Shown piece after piece: positions 48,343-57,876 of a DNA stretch of 64,000 nt; positions within the stretch are counted from its first letter, which is position 1, and each line of letters starts with the position of its first letter. The position numbers and the translations under genes are program-made. The notes beneath the pieces are model-generated. The model searched no databases. It was given only the letters and a program-made list of their open reading frames with translations, and was not told the DNA's origin. This stretch comes from Pseudomonas bohemica (lineage in GTDB: Bacteria; Pseudomonadota; Gammaproteobacteria; Pseudomonadales; Pseudomonadaceae), in the NCBI RefSeq assembly GCF_002934685.1, contig NZ_NKHL01000120.1, positions 199,410-263,409 of the forward strand. Direction: 5' to 3'.

Positions 48343-49097
48343 TACGCACGGGCTCCAGCTTCTACCTGCTCGCTGGTTTTCCCGAAGCGGCGTTGGCGCG
48401 AAGCAAAATCGGCCAGCGCGTGGCGCATGGCATCGTGTTTGAAGTCCGGCCAGAACAGGTCGGAGAAGTACAGCTCGGCGTATGCCAGCTGCCAAAGCAG
48501 GAAATTGCTGATGCGGTGCTCGCCACCGGTGCGTATGCACAGGTCCGGCAACGGCAGATCACCCGTTGCCAGGCACGTCTGCAACAGCTCGGGCGTGATG
48601 TCTTCCGGGCGCAGATGCCCGGCCTGAACCTCACGCGCCAGGCGTTGCGCGGCCTGGGCGATATCCCACTGACCGCCGTAGTTGGCGGCGATCTGCAGGA
48701 CAAAGCGGGTGTTGCCGGCAGTCCGGGCTTCAGCCTCGCGAATGGCAGCCTGAAGCTCGGGGTGGAAACGCGAACGGTCGCCGATGATGCGCAGACTGAT
48801 GCCGTTTTCGTTCAAACGCTTGGTCTCGCGGCGCAAAGCGGTGAAGAACAGCTCCATGAGCGCCCCCACTTCTTCGGCCGGACGCTGCCAGTTCTCGCTG
48901 GAGAAGGCGAACAGCGTCAGTACCTCGACCTTAGCCTCGGCACACACTTCGATAACCGCACGGACAGCATCCACGCCAGCCTTGTGACCCGCCACACCCG
49001 GCAACAGACGCTTTTTAGCCCAGCGATTGTTCCCATCCATGATGATCGCGACATGACGCGGTACCGCCGACGGCACTGCCAGCTTTGTCTTTTCCAT
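48342..49097 (-). CDS. uppS: Undecaprenyl diphosphate synthase (cis-prenyltransferase)
   Basis: UppS extends farnesyl diphosphate to C55-PP, the carrier for peptidoglycan and LPS. The 251-residue protein has the catalytic IIMDGNNRWAKK motif, GHKAGVDAVR, and the C-terminal DLCIRTGGEHRISNFLLWQ with RTSGE-like sequence. It is coupled to cdsA. Confidence 0.96.
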   Translation of the reverse strand: MEKTKLAVPSAVPRHVAIIMDGNNRWAKKRLLPGVAGHKAGVDAVRAVIEVCAEAKVEVLTLFAFSSENWQRPAEEVGALMELFFTALRRETKRLNENGISLRIIGDRSRFHPELQAAIREAEARTAGNTRFVLQIAANYGGQWDIAQAAQRLAREVQAGHLRPEDITPELLQTCLATGDLPLPDLCIRTGGEHRISNFLLWQLAYAELYFSDLFWPDFKHDAMRHALADFASRQRRFGKTSEQVEAGARA

Positions 49098-49113
49098 GAA
49101 AGCTTCCTGACCC

Positions 49114-49671
49114 TTATACGGCCATCAGGTCTTTTTCTTTCTGCGCCAGATCCGCGTCGATTTTAGCCACGAACTTCTTGGTCAGATCGTCGATCTCGCC
49201 AGTGGCACGGCGCTCCTCGTCTTCGCTGATTTCTTTTTCCTTGACCAGGTCTTTCAGCTGACTGTTCGCATCTCGACGGATGTTGCGAACGGCAACACGG
49301 GCGTCTTCGGCGACATCACGAGCCTGCTTGGTGAAGCCCTTGCGGGTTTCTTCAGTCAGTGCAGGCATGGCGATCAGCAGCAACTCACCGAGGTTAGTCG
49401 GGTTGAGGTTCAGACCGGCGCTACCGATTGCCTTGTCGACGGCGCCCAGCATGTTGCGCTCGAACGCCACGACTTGCAGGGTGCGGGCGTCTTTCACAGT
49501 GATGTTGGCAACCTGTTTGATCGGGGTGTCAGCGCCGTAGTAAGGCACCATTACACCTTCCAAAATGCTCGGGTGAGCCTGACCGGTACGAATACGACCG
49601 AAGTTGTGGGCTAGGGATTCCACGGATTTCTGCATGCGCTCTTGAGCGTCTTTTTTGATTTCGTTGATCAT
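49114..49671 (-). CDS. frr: Ribosome recycling factor
   Basis: RRF splits post-termination ribosomes with EF-G. The 185-residue protein has the helical-hairpin core with SLAHNFGRIRTGQAHPSIL and NLGELLLIAMPALTEETRKG. Its ATG overlaps the pyrH stop by four bases, indicating coupling. Confidence 0.97.
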   Translation of the reverse strand: MINEIKKDAQERMQKSVESLAHNFGRIRTGQAHPSILEGVMVPYYGADTPIKQVANITVKDARTLQVVAFERNMLGAVDKAIGSAGLNLNPTNLGELLLIAMPALTEETRKGFTKQARDVAEDARVAVRNIRRDANSQLKDLVKEKEISEDEERRATGEIDDLTKKFVAKIDADLAQKEKDLMAV

Positions 49672-50411
49672 TGCTCGCCTTCCTCGATCAAGGTTCCTTC
49701 CGCGCCGCCATGCACGATGTTCAGCAGGGCGCCGGGTTTGTTCATATTAAAGACACGCAGCGGCATCTTGTGGTCACGACACAGGCAGATGGCCGTCAGA
49801 TCCATTACGCCCAGCTTGCGATCCAGCACTTCATCGTAAGTCAGATGATCGAACTTCTCGGCATGCGGGTCCTTGAATGGATCGGCAGTGTACACACCAT
49901 CGACCTTGGTTGCCTTCAACACGACATCAGCGTCGATTTCGATCGCACGCAAACAAGCGGCCGAATCAGTGGTGAAGAACGGGTTGCCGGTGCCTGCGGC
50001 GAAAATCACGACTTCCTTGGCGTTCAGGTGACGCATGGCCTTGCGACGATCGTAGTGATCGGTCACGCCCACCATGGAGATCGCCGACATCACGATGGCG
50101 GAAATGTTGGCACGCTCCAGCGCGTCGCGCATGGCCAGGGCATTCATCACAGTAGCCAGCATGCCCATGTGGTCGCCGGTGACCCGGTCCATCCCGGCAG
50201 CACTGAGTGCCGCGCCGCGGAACAGGTTGCCACCGCCAATGACCAGCCCGACCTGCACACCAATACCTACCAGCTGACCCACTTCAAGTGCCATGCGATC
50301 CAGCACTTTGGGGTCGATACCGAACTCTTCGGACCCCATCAGGGCCTCGCCGCTAAGCTTGAGTAGAATGCGTTTATAGCGAGCTTGATAACCACTGCCC
50401 TGCTGAGCCAT
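49668..50411 (-). CDS. pyrH: Uridylate kinase
   Basis: PyrH phosphorylates UMP to UDP. The 247-residue protein has the amino acid kinase fold with LLKLSGEALMG, VIGGGNLFRGAAL, AAGTGNPFFTTDSAACLRA and KATKVDGVYTADP. The ribosome binding site is AGGAGA. It lies between tsf and frr. Confidence 0.97.
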   Translation of the reverse strand: MAQQGSGYQARYKRILLKLSGEALMGSEEFGIDPKVLDRMALEVGQLVGIGVQVGLVIGGGNLFRGAALSAAGMDRVTGDHMGMLATVMNALAMRDALERANISAIVMSAISMVGVTDHYDRRKAMRHLNAKEVVIFAAGTGNPFFTTDSAACLRAIEIDADVVLKATKVDGVYTADPFKDPHAEKFDHLTYDEVLDRKLGVMDLTAICLCRDHKMPLRVFNMNKPGALLNIVHGGAEGTLIEEGEQ

Positions 50412-50555
50412 TGCGAATCTCTCCTGCGGCGTTAAAAAAATCTTCTGAGCCTGCGGGGCCGTTTCAGCCTGCGCTAACTCTAGGCTACTTCGTCAGGATT
50501 TCGCAGCCTCATGAGCCGCGCTTCCTGGAAAAATAAATTCCTTCTGCCGTTTGAC

Positions 50556-50589
50556 AAAGAGGCTGCGCGCGTGAGCGGGCAGCCTCTTT
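50556..50589 (-). terminator. Hairpin between tsf and pyrH
   Basis: AAAGAGGCTGC / GCAGCCTCTTT stem of 11 bp with a 12-nt GC-rich loop, 23 bp after the tsf stop codon. No strong T-run follows, so termination may be partial. Confidence 0.6.
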
Positions 50590-50611
50590 GGTCGACAGTT
50601 GGAGAACCGTC

Positions 50612-51475
50612 TTATTGCTTGCTGGCAGCTACTTGAGCAGCGACTTCTTCAGCGAAGTTGTCGACTGGCTTCTCGATGCCTTCACCCACTTTGAAGTAGG
50701 TGAACGAAACGATTTCAGCGCCGGCTTTCTTGGCCAGATCACCGACCTTGATTTCCGGGTTCTTGACGAACGCTTGCTCAACCAGGCTAGCTTCAGCCAG
50801 GAACTTGCTGATGCGACCCTGAACCATCTTCTCGGCGATCTCGGCAGGCTTGCCTTTGATCTTGTCTTCGTTCAGTTGCAAGAAGACGTTCTTCTCGCGC
50901 TCGATCGCTTCGGCGGAAACGTCCGAAGGCAGCAGAAACTCGGGATTGCTGGCTGCGACGTGCATAGCGATGTCTTTGGCCAGTTCAGCGTCGCCGCCTT
51001 TCAGGGCCACAACAACGCCGATCTTGTTGCCGTGCAGGTACGAACCCAGTACGTCGCCTTCAACACGCGCCAGACGACGGATGTTGACGTTTTCGCCTAC
51101 TTTGGCAACCAGAGCGGTACGCTCGGCTTCCTGAGCTTCGATCAGTTGCTCAACGGTGAGCTCCGACTGATCGAATGCTTTTGCGACGCTGGCAGCGACG
51201 AAGTTCTTGAAGTCGTCCTGCAGGGCCAGGAAGTCGGTCTGCGAGTTGACTTCGATCAGAACAGCGCGCTTGCCGTTGTCCTTGATTGCAATAGCGCCTT
51301 CAGCAGCAACGTTGCCTGCTTTCTTGGCTGCCTTGATTGCGCCTGAAGCACGCATATCGTCGATTGCTTTTTCGATGTCGCCGCCGGCCTTGGTCAAGGC
51401 CTTTTTGCAGTCCATCATGCCTTCGCCAGTACGCTCGCGCAGTTCTTTGACCAACGCTGCAGTAATCTCTGCCAT
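50612..51475 (-). CDS. tsf: Elongation factor Ts
   Basis: EF-Ts is the nucleotide exchange factor for EF-Tu. The 287-residue protein starts MAEITAALVKELRERTGEGMMDCKKAL, and contains VEVNSQTDFLA-like IEVNSQTDFLALQ, the EF-Tu contact region. It follows rpsB as usual. Confidence 0.97.
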   Translation of the reverse strand: MAEITAALVKELRERTGEGMMDCKKALTKAGGDIEKAIDDMRASGAIKAAKKAGNVAAEGAIAIKDNGKRAVLIEVNSQTDFLALQDDFKNFVAASVAKAFDQSELTVEQLIEAQEAERTALVAKVGENVNIRRLARVEGDVLGSYLHGNKIGVVVALKGGDAELAKDIAMHVAASNPEFLLPSDVSAEAIEREKNVFLQLNEDKIKGKPAEIAEKMVQGRISKFLAEASLVEQAFVKNPEIKVGDLAKKAGAEIVSFTYFKVGEGIEKPVDNFAEEVAAQVAASKQ

Positions 51476-51607
51476 TTCAAAATCCTCTTGGATAGGTCTT
51501 CAACCATTCCACCCGCCGGGCGGGCGTTCAAATTCTTGAAAATCCATGGTGACGGCTGCGCATGACAATAATGATCGATGGCAACGCCAGATGGTTTTCG
51601 AGGTGGC

Positions 51608-51632
51608 AAAAAGGGGGCCAAGCCCCCTTTTT
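51608..51632 (-). terminator. Intrinsic terminator/attenuator between rpsB and tsf
   Basis: AAAAAGGGGGC-CAA-GCCCCCTTTTT: a 6-bp GC stem with A and T runs on either side, 32 bp after the rpsB stop codon. It probably sets the ratio of rpsB to tsf transcripts. Confidence 0.85.
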
Positions 51633-51663
51633 GCGTACTGAGTAAACGCTACGTGTTTGCTAC

Positions 51664-52404
51664 TCAGCCTTCAACGGTTGCCGCTGGAGCTTCTTCAACG
51701 TAAACGTCGGTGCCGCCAGCAACGTTGTTGCGACCACGGATAACGGCATCAGCCATCGAACCCATGTACAGCTGGATGGCGCGAATGGCGTCATCGTTGC
51801 CTGGGATGATGTAGTCAACACCTTCCGGGCTGCTGTTGGTATCGACTACGCCGATAACCGGGATACCCAGCTTGTTGGCTTCGGTGATCGCGATGCGCTC
51901 GTGATCAACGTCGATAACGAACAGTGCGTCTGGCAGACCGCCCATGTCCTTGATACCACCCAGGCTACGATCCAGCTTTTCCAGATCGCGAGTGCGCATC
52001 AGCGCCTCTTTCTTGGTCAGCTTGGAGAAAGTGCCGTCTTCAGCCTGAACTTCCAGCTCGCGCAGACGCTTGATGGAGGCACGGATGGTTTTGAAGTTGG
52101 TCAGCATGCCGCCCAACCAGCGGTGATCGACATACGGCGAACCGCAGCGTGCTGCTTCTTCAGCAACGATTTTGCCAGCGGAACGCTTGGTGCCGACGAA
52201 CAGAATCTTGTTTTTGCCCTGAGCCAGGCGTTCAACGAAAGTCAGAGCTTCGTTGAACATAGGCAGGGTTTTTTCAAGGTTGATGATGTGAATCTTGTTA
52301 CGCGCGCCGAAAATGTACTTGCCCATTTTCGGATTCCAGTAACGGGTTTGGTGACCGAAGTGCACACCGGCCTTCAGCATATCGCGCATGTTGACTTGGG
52401 ACAT
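51664..52404 (-). CDS. rpsB: 30S ribosomal protein S2
   Basis: S2 joins late in small-subunit assembly. The 246-residue protein has MSQVNMRDMLKAGVHFGHQTRYWNP at the start and GGMLTNFKTIRASIKRL and PGNDDAIRAIQLY later, all diagnostic. The ATG at 52402-52404 is the family start; the longer open frame is not used. The short acidic C-terminus (EEAPAATVEG) is usual in Pseudomonas. Confidence 0.98.
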   Translation of the reverse strand: MSQVNMRDMLKAGVHFGHQTRYWNPKMGKYIFGARNKIHIINLEKTLPMFNEALTFVERLAQGKNKILFVGTKRSAGKIVAEEAARCGSPYVDHRWLGGMLTNFKTIRASIKRLRELEVQAEDGTFSKLTKKEALMRTRDLEKLDRSLGGIKDMGGLPDALFVIDVDHERIAITEANKLGIPVIGVVDTNSSPEGVDYIIPGNDDAIRAIQLYMGSMADAVIRGRNNVAGGTDVYVEEAPAATVEG

Positions 52405-52560
52405 GATAGTTCCTTGATAAGTCGGGTTAGGCCTCCACGTATCCCAATGACCAACCAACGGCTTGAGCCGAGGGCACCCAGGTCATCGTGTCGACACGTG
52501 TGTGGGTTTGAGCTTTCGGGGTATACCCCGTAAAGCGGCGCATTTTATATCACAAAAGTA
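52405..52560 (-). promoter_or_regulatory. rpsB promoter and probable autoregulatory 5' leader
   Basis: A -10 like TATAAAAT lies at 52542-52549 on the minus strand, giving a leader of roughly 130 nt. The leader begins near a perfect palindrome CGGGGTATACCCCG (52517-52530). In E. coli the rpsB leader (also catalogued as t44 RNA) is bound by S2 for feedback control; a similar role here is inferred from position. Confidence 0.5.
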
Positions 52561-52741
52561 TGAATAACGGAACCGGAAACAAGATCCTGTTTTTTCGACG
52601 CTTTGCTCCGCTCAGGGCACCGTACTACACGCCCTGTCGGCTTCTATATAAGGAAGCGATGATAACCCGCCCGGCGGCGGTCTGGTAGAATCGCGTTTTC
52701 CGTGTTTTAGCTGCGGCCCTGCCGCGCCGAGAGAGCCTTGT

Positions 52742-53524
52742 ATGACCGTTACCATCAAAACCCCTGAAGACATCGAGAAGATGCGTATCGCCGGTCGTCT
52801 GGCCGCGGACGTACTGGAAATGATCGAGGCATACGTCAAGCCAGGCGTCACCACCGACGAGCTGGACCGCATCTGCCACGACTACATTGTCAACGAGCAA
52901 AAGGCCATTCCTGCCCCGCTGAACTACAAGGGCTTTCCCAAATCCATCTGCACGTCCATCAACCACGTTGTCTGCCACGGCATCCCGAACGACAAGCCGC
53001 TGAAGGCAGGCGATGTGTTGAACATCGACGTCACCGTGATCAAGGACGGCTACCACGGCGATACCAGCCGCATGTTTCATGTAGGCAAGGTGCCGGAGTG
53101 GGCCGAACGTCTGTCGAAGATCACTCAGGAGTGCATGTATAAAGGCATCGAGCTGGTCAAACCAGGCGCCCACCTGGGCGATATCGGCGAGGTGATCCAG
53201 AAGCACGCCGAGAAAAACGGCTTCTCGGTGGTCAAGGAATACTGCGGGCATGGCATCGGCAAGGTGTTCCACGAAGAGCCGCAGGTCCTGCACTATGGTA
53301 AGGCCGGCACTGGCATGGAACTGAAGGAAGGCATGACCTTCACCATCGAGCCGATGATCAACCAAGGCAAGGCCGACACGCGCTTGCTGGGCGACGGCTG
53401 GACGGCCATCACCAAGGACCGCAAACTCTCGGCGCAGTGGGAACACACCATTCTGGTCACCGCTACCGGTTACGAGATCTTCACCCTGCGCAGCGATGAC
53501 ACCATCCCCCGCACATCGGCGTGA
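52742..53524 (+). CDS. map: Methionine aminopeptidase type I
   Basis: Map removes the initiator methionine from nascent proteins. The 260-residue pita-bread enzyme has the metal ligands in DVLNIDVTVIKDGYHGDTS (two Asp), GHGIGKVFHEEP (His), FTIEPMI (Glu), and a late Glu in SAQWEHTILVT. It is divergent from rpsB, the usual arrangement, and followed by glnD. Confidence 0.97.
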   Translation: MTVTIKTPEDIEKMRIAGRLAADVLEMIEAYVKPGVTTDELDRICHDYIVNEQKAIPAPLNYKGFPKSICTSINHVVCHGIPNDKPLKAGDVLNIDVTVIKDGYHGDTSRMFHVGKVPEWAERLSKITQECMYKGIELVKPGAHLGDIGEVIQKHAEKNGFSVVKEYCGHGIGKVFHEEPQVLHYGKAGTGMELKEGMTFTIEPMINQGKADTRLLGDGWTAITKDRKLSAQWEHTILVTATGYEIFTLRSDDTIPRTSA

Positions 53525-53577
53525 TCCCACACCCTTGACGCGTAGCTGGCCGATATAGATAGAAGGAAAGCAGTTCC

Positions 53578-56277
53578 ATGCCGCAGGTGGACCCAGATTT
53601 GTTCGATCGTGGCCAGTTTCAGGCCGAGCTGGCATTGAAGGCGAGCCCCATCGCCGCCTTCAAGAAGGCCATTCGTCACGCCCGTGAGGTGCTCGACGAA
53701 CGCTTCAGGTCGGGCCGGGAAATTCGTCGACTGATCGAGGACCGCGCATGGTTCGTCGACAATATCCTGCAGCAAGCCTGGGAACAGTTCGACTGGAGCG
53801 AGGACGCCGATATCGCCTTGCTCGCCGTCGGCGGTTACGGCCGCGGTGAACTGCACCCTTACTCCGACATCGACCTGCTGATTTTGCTGGACAGCGCCGA
53901 CCATGAGATTTTCCGCGATTCCATCGAGCGCTTTCTGACTCTTCTGTGGGACATCGGCCTTGAGGTCGGTCAGAGCGTGCGCTCCGTCGACGAATGCGCA
54001 ACGGAAGCCCGCGCCGATCTGACGGTGATCACCAACCTGATGGAAAGCCGCACCATCGCCGGCCCCGAGCGTCTGCGCCAGCGCATGCTCGAAGTCACCA
54101 GCCCGAGCGAGATGTGGCCGAGCAAGGACTTCTTCCTGGCCAAACGAGCCGAACAAAAGACCCGCCATCACAAGTATTTCGACACCGAATATAACCTGGA
54201 GCCCAACGTTAAAGGCTCGCCGGGTGGCCTGCGCGACATTCAAACCATCCTCTGGGTCGCCCGGCGTCAATACGGCACGCTGAATCTGCATGCGCTGGCC
54301 GATCAGGGGTTTCTGCTGGAAAGTGAAAACGCGTTGCTCGCCTCCTCCCAGGAGTTTCTGTGGAAGGTGCGCTACGCCCTGCACATGCTCGCCGGCCGTT
54401 CCGAAGACCGTTTGCTGTTCGACTACCAGACCAGCATCGCCGGGCTTCTGGGGTATCAGGACAGTGATGCGAAACTGGCCATCGAGCGCTTCATGCAGAA
54501 GTACTATCGGGTGGTCATGAGCATTGCCCAATTGAGTGATCTGATCATCCAGCACTTCGAGGAAGTGATTCTTTCGGACGATGAACACGCTGTCACCGAA
54601 TCGATCAACTCCCGGTTCCAGTTGCATGACGGCTACATCGAGGCGGCCAACCCGAATGTCTTCAAGCGTACGCCGTTCGCAATGCTGGAGATTTTCGTGT
54701 TGATGGCTCAACACCCGGAAATCAAGGGCGTGCGCGCGGATACCATTCGCCTGTTGCGCGAGCATCGGCATCTGATCAACGACGATTTCCGTAACGATAT
54801 CCGCAACACCAGCCTGTTCATCGAGCTGTTCAAATGCGAGATCGGTATTCATCGCAACCTGCGCCGAATGAACCGCTACGGCATTCTCGGTCTTTACCTG
54901 CCGGAGTTCGGGCATATCGTCGGACAGATGCAGCATGACCTGTTCCACATCTATACAGTCGACGCCCATACCCTGAACCTGATCAAACACCTGCGTAAGC
55001 TTCAGTACACTCAGGTGTCAGAGAAATTCCCGCTGGCCAGCAAGCTCATGGGCAAGCTGCCCAAGCCCGAGCTGATTTATCTGGCCGGTCTGTACCACGA
55101 CATCGGCAAAGGGCGCGGCGGCGACCATTCCGAGCTTGGCGCAGCCGATGCCGAAGCGTTCGGCGTTCGCCACCACTTGCCCAACTGGGATACTCAACTG
55201 ATCGTCTGGCTGGTGCAAAACCATCTGGTGATGTCCACCACGGCCCAGCGCAAGGATCTGTCCGATCCGCAGGTGATTCACGACTTCGCCCAGTTCGTCG
55301 GCGATGAAGTGCACCTGGACTACCTTTATGTGCTGACCATCGCAGACATCAACGCCACCAACCCGACATTGTGGAATTCCTGGCGTGCCAGCCTGTTGCG
55401 TCAGCTCTACACCGAGACCAAGCGCGCGCTCAAACGCGGCCTGGAGAATCCTGTGGATCGCGAAGAGCAGATCCGCCGCACGCAAAGCGCCGCACTGGAT
55501 ATTCTGGTGCGCAACGGCACCGACCCCGACGATGTCGAGCAGCTCTGGTCGCAACTGGGCGATGATTATTTCCTGCGTCACACCGCAGGCGACGTGGCCT
55601 GGCATAGCGATGCGATCCTGCAGCAACCGGCCGATGGCGGGCCTCTGGTGCTGATCAAGGAAACCACGCAGCGAGAGTTCGAAGGAGGCACACAGATTTT
55701 CATCTATGCGCCGGACCAGCATGACTTCTTCGCGGTGACCGTTGCGGCGATGGATCAGCTGAACCTGAACATTCATGACGCGCGGGTCATCACCTCGACC
55801 AGCCAGTTCACCCTCGACACCTATATCGTGCTGGACAGCGATGGCGGCTCGATCGGCGAGAACCCGGAGCGCATCAAGGCTATTCGCGAAGGTCTGACCG
55901 AAGCCCTGCGCAATCCGGACGACTACCCTACGATCATCAAACGGCGCGTGCCGCGTCAGCTCAAGCATTTTGCCTTTGCCCCTGTGGTGACGATTTCCAA
56001 CGACGCCCAACGCCCGGTGACCGTGCTCGAACTCAGCGCGCCGGACCGCCCCGGGCTGCTGGCGCGCATCGGCAAAATCTTCCTGGAGTTCGACTTGTCG
56101 CTGCAGAACGCCAAGATCGCCACCCTTGGCGAGCGCGTGGAAGACGTGTTCTTCCTCACCGACGAGAACAACCAGCCGCTGTCCGACCCGCAATTGTGCA
56201 GCCGTTTGCAGGATGCGATCGTTCGCCAGCTCAGCGTCAATGCCGAGCCCAGTGGCGAACTGCGCATCAGCATTTGA
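53578..56277 (+). CDS. glnD: Bifunctional PII uridylyltransferase/uridylyl-removing enzyme
   Basis: GlnD senses glutamine and uridylylates or deuridylylates PII to control nitrogen assimilation. The 899-residue protein has the nucleotidyltransferase motif GGYGRGELHPYSDIDLLIL (about 83-101), a central HD domain (YHDIGKGRGGDHSELGA), and two C-terminal ACT domains, the last starting VLELSAPDRPGLLARIG. A good AGAAGGAAAG ribosome binding site precedes the ATG. The map-glnD-dapC order is conserved. Confidence 0.97.
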   Translation: MPQVDPDLFDRGQFQAELALKASPIAAFKKAIRHAREVLDERFRSGREIRRLIEDRAWFVDNILQQAWEQFDWSEDADIALLAVGGYGRGELHPYSDIDLLILLDSADHEIFRDSIERFLTLLWDIGLEVGQSVRSVDECATEARADLTVITNLMESRTIAGPERLRQRMLEVTSPSEMWPSKDFFLAKRAEQKTRHHKYFDTEYNLEPNVKGSPGGLRDIQTILWVARRQYGTLNLHALADQGFLLESENALLASSQEFLWKVRYALHMLAGRSEDRLLFDYQTSIAGLLGYQDSDAKLAIERFMQKYYRVVMSIAQLSDLIIQHFEEVILSDDEHAVTESINSRFQLHDGYIEAANPNVFKRTPFAMLEIFVLMAQHPEIKGVRADTIRLLREHRHLINDDFRNDIRNTSLFIELFKCEIGIHRNLRRMNRYGILGLYLPEFGHIVGQMQHDLFHIYTVDAHTLNLIKHLRKLQYTQVSEKFPLASKLMGKLPKPELIYLAGLYHDIGKGRGGDHSELGAADAEAFGVRHHLPNWDTQLIVWLVQNHLVMSTTAQRKDLSDPQVIHDFAQFVGDEVHLDYLYVLTIADINATNPTLWNSWRASLLRQLYTETKRALKRGLENPVDREEQIRRTQSAALDILVRNGTDPDDVEQLWSQLGDDYFLRHTAGDVAWHSDAILQQPADGGPLVLIKETTQREFEGGTQIFIYAPDQHDFFAVTVAAMDQLNLNIHDARVITSTSQFTLDTYIVLDSDGGSIGENPERIKAIREGLTEALRNPDDYPTIIKRRVPRQLKHFAFAPVVTISNDAQRPVTVLELSAPDRPGLLARIGKIFLEFDLSLQNAKIATLGERVEDVFFLTDENNQPLSDPQLCSRLQDAIVRQLSVNAEPSGELRISI

Positions 56278-56355
56278 AACAACACCTCTGCAAGATATTC
56301 AATGGCGCCTGCTTCCCCGCAGGGCAGGCGCCCCGTTCCTTGAGACCGATTGCCC

Positions 56356-57552
56356 ATGAATAACGCTCTGCTACAGCTTCAGCCTTACCCGTTCGAAAAG
56401 CTCCGCGTCCTGCTCGGCAGCGTCACGCCCAACCCGGACAAACGCCCGATCGCCCTGTCTATCGGCGAGCCCAAGCACCAGTCGCCGGCGTTCGTCGCCA
56501 AGGCCCTGGCTGACAACCTGGACCAGATGGCCGTGTATCCAACAACCGCAGGCATTCCCGCCCTGCGTGAAGCCATCGTCAACTGGTGCGAGCGTCGTTT
56601 CAGCGTTGCGCAAGGTTGGCTGGATGCGAGCAAACATGTGCTGCCGGTCAACGGTACCCGTGAAGCGCTGTTCGCGTTCACCCAGACCGTGGTCAATCGC
56701 AGCGATGACGGTCTGGTGGTCAGTCCGAATCCGTTCTATCAGATCTATGAAGGCGCGGCGTTGCTGGCCGGTGCCAAGCCGCATTACCTGCCCTGCCTGG
56801 CCGAACACGGCTTCAACCCGGATTTCGATGCGGTGCCTGCGGACATCTGGAAACGCTGCCAAATCCTGTTTCTCTGCTCGCCGGGCAACCCGACCGGTGC
56901 GCTGATTCCGCTGGAAACCCTGAAAAAACTCATCACTCTGGCGGACGAGTACGACTTCGTGATTGCTGCAGATGAGTGCTACAGCGAGCTGTATTTCGAC
57001 GAAGACACGCCACCACCGGGCTTGCTGACTGCCTGCGCCGAGCTGGGTCGCGAGGATTTCAAGCGCTGTGTGGTTTTCCACAGCCTGTCCAAACGCTCCA
57101 ACCTGCCAGGCCTGCGCTCGGGTTTTGTCGCCGGTGACGCCGACATCCTCAAGAGCTTTCTGCTGTATCGCACCTATCACGGTTGCGCGATGCCGGTTCA
57201 GACTCAACTGGCCAGCATCGCGGCATGGAGCGACGAAGAACACGTACGCGCCAACCGCGACTTGTACCGTGAGAAATACGATGCTGTGTTGAGCATCCTG
57301 TCTCCGGTAATGGACGTGCAACGCCCGGACGGCAGCTTCTATTTATGGCCGAACGTCGGCGGCGATGATACGCAGTTCTGCCGCGATCTGTTCGAAGCCG
57401 AACACGTGACGGTAGTGCCCGGTTCATACCTGTCTCGGGATGTCGATGGCTTCAATCCGGGCGCTGGCCGGGTGCGCATGGCGTTGGTCGCTCCGCTGGC
57501 AGAGTGCGTCGAAGCGGCGCAACGGATTCGCGAGTTCGTCACCAGCCGCTGA
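56356..57552 (+). CDS. dapC: Succinyldiaminopimelate aminotransferase DapC
   Basis: DapC is a PLP-dependent class I/II aminotransferase in the succinylase route to lysine and meso-diaminopimelate. The 398-residue protein has SPGNPTG (as CSPGNPTGALI), AADECYSELYFDE, and the PLP lysine in HSLSKRSNLPGLRSG. It starts at the ATG 56356; an in-frame TTG two codons earlier is less likely. The next pathway gene, dapD, is expected further right but is not seen in the window. Confidence 0.92.
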   Translation: MNNALLQLQPYPFEKLRVLLGSVTPNPDKRPIALSIGEPKHQSPAFVAKALADNLDQMAVYPTTAGIPALREAIVNWCERRFSVAQGWLDASKHVLPVNGTREALFAFTQTVVNRSDDGLVVSPNPFYQIYEGAALLAGAKPHYLPCLAEHGFNPDFDAVPADIWKRCQILFLCSPGNPTGALIPLETLKKLITLADEYDFVIAADECYSELYFDEDTPPPGLLTACAELGREDFKRCVVFHSLSKRSNLPGLRSGFVAGDADILKSFLLYRTYHGCAMPVQTQLASIAAWSDEEHVRANRDLYREKYDAVLSILSPVMDVQRPDGSFYLWPNVGGDDTQFCRDLFEAEHVTVVPGSYLSRDVDGFNPGAGRVRMALVAPLAECVEAAQRIREFVTSR

Positions 57553-57876
57553 TCGGTGCAGAAAGCGAATCAGCATCAGGCGGGCATATCCATGTAACGC
57601 CTTGCCGCTCACCAAACTGCATATCCTTTCGTGAGTGTTGGTCTGGGCAACAGACCCGGCCCTCTCACGAACGGAATCGATGTTGAAAACGCCACTGCAC
57701 TTCTGTCATGCGCGGCACCACCCTGGCTTGCAAGCCGCAACGTGCCTCAAGAGCATACCCAGGGCGACTTCGAGATCGATAATACAGGCATGACGCCGAG
57801 CGCTCGGGACCAGGCTTTCATGCGCAGATGTATGGTGATCGCCAGAGTTCATGAGGGTCATTGAGCTGATTGACGT
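57553..57876. other. Intergenic region with nested hairpin, no gene found
   Basis: About 320 bp between the convergent dapC and antiporter genes. The notable element is a nested inverted repeat at 57630-57668: outer arms CGTGAG / CTCACG and inner arms GGTCTG / CAGACC around GGCAA. No T-run follows. Short frames present lack ribosome binding sites. Confidence 0.55.

Noticed and set aside
57631..57864. 77-codon plus-strand frame after dapC
   Set aside because: Starts inside the nested hairpin and has no ribosome binding site or similarity I know.
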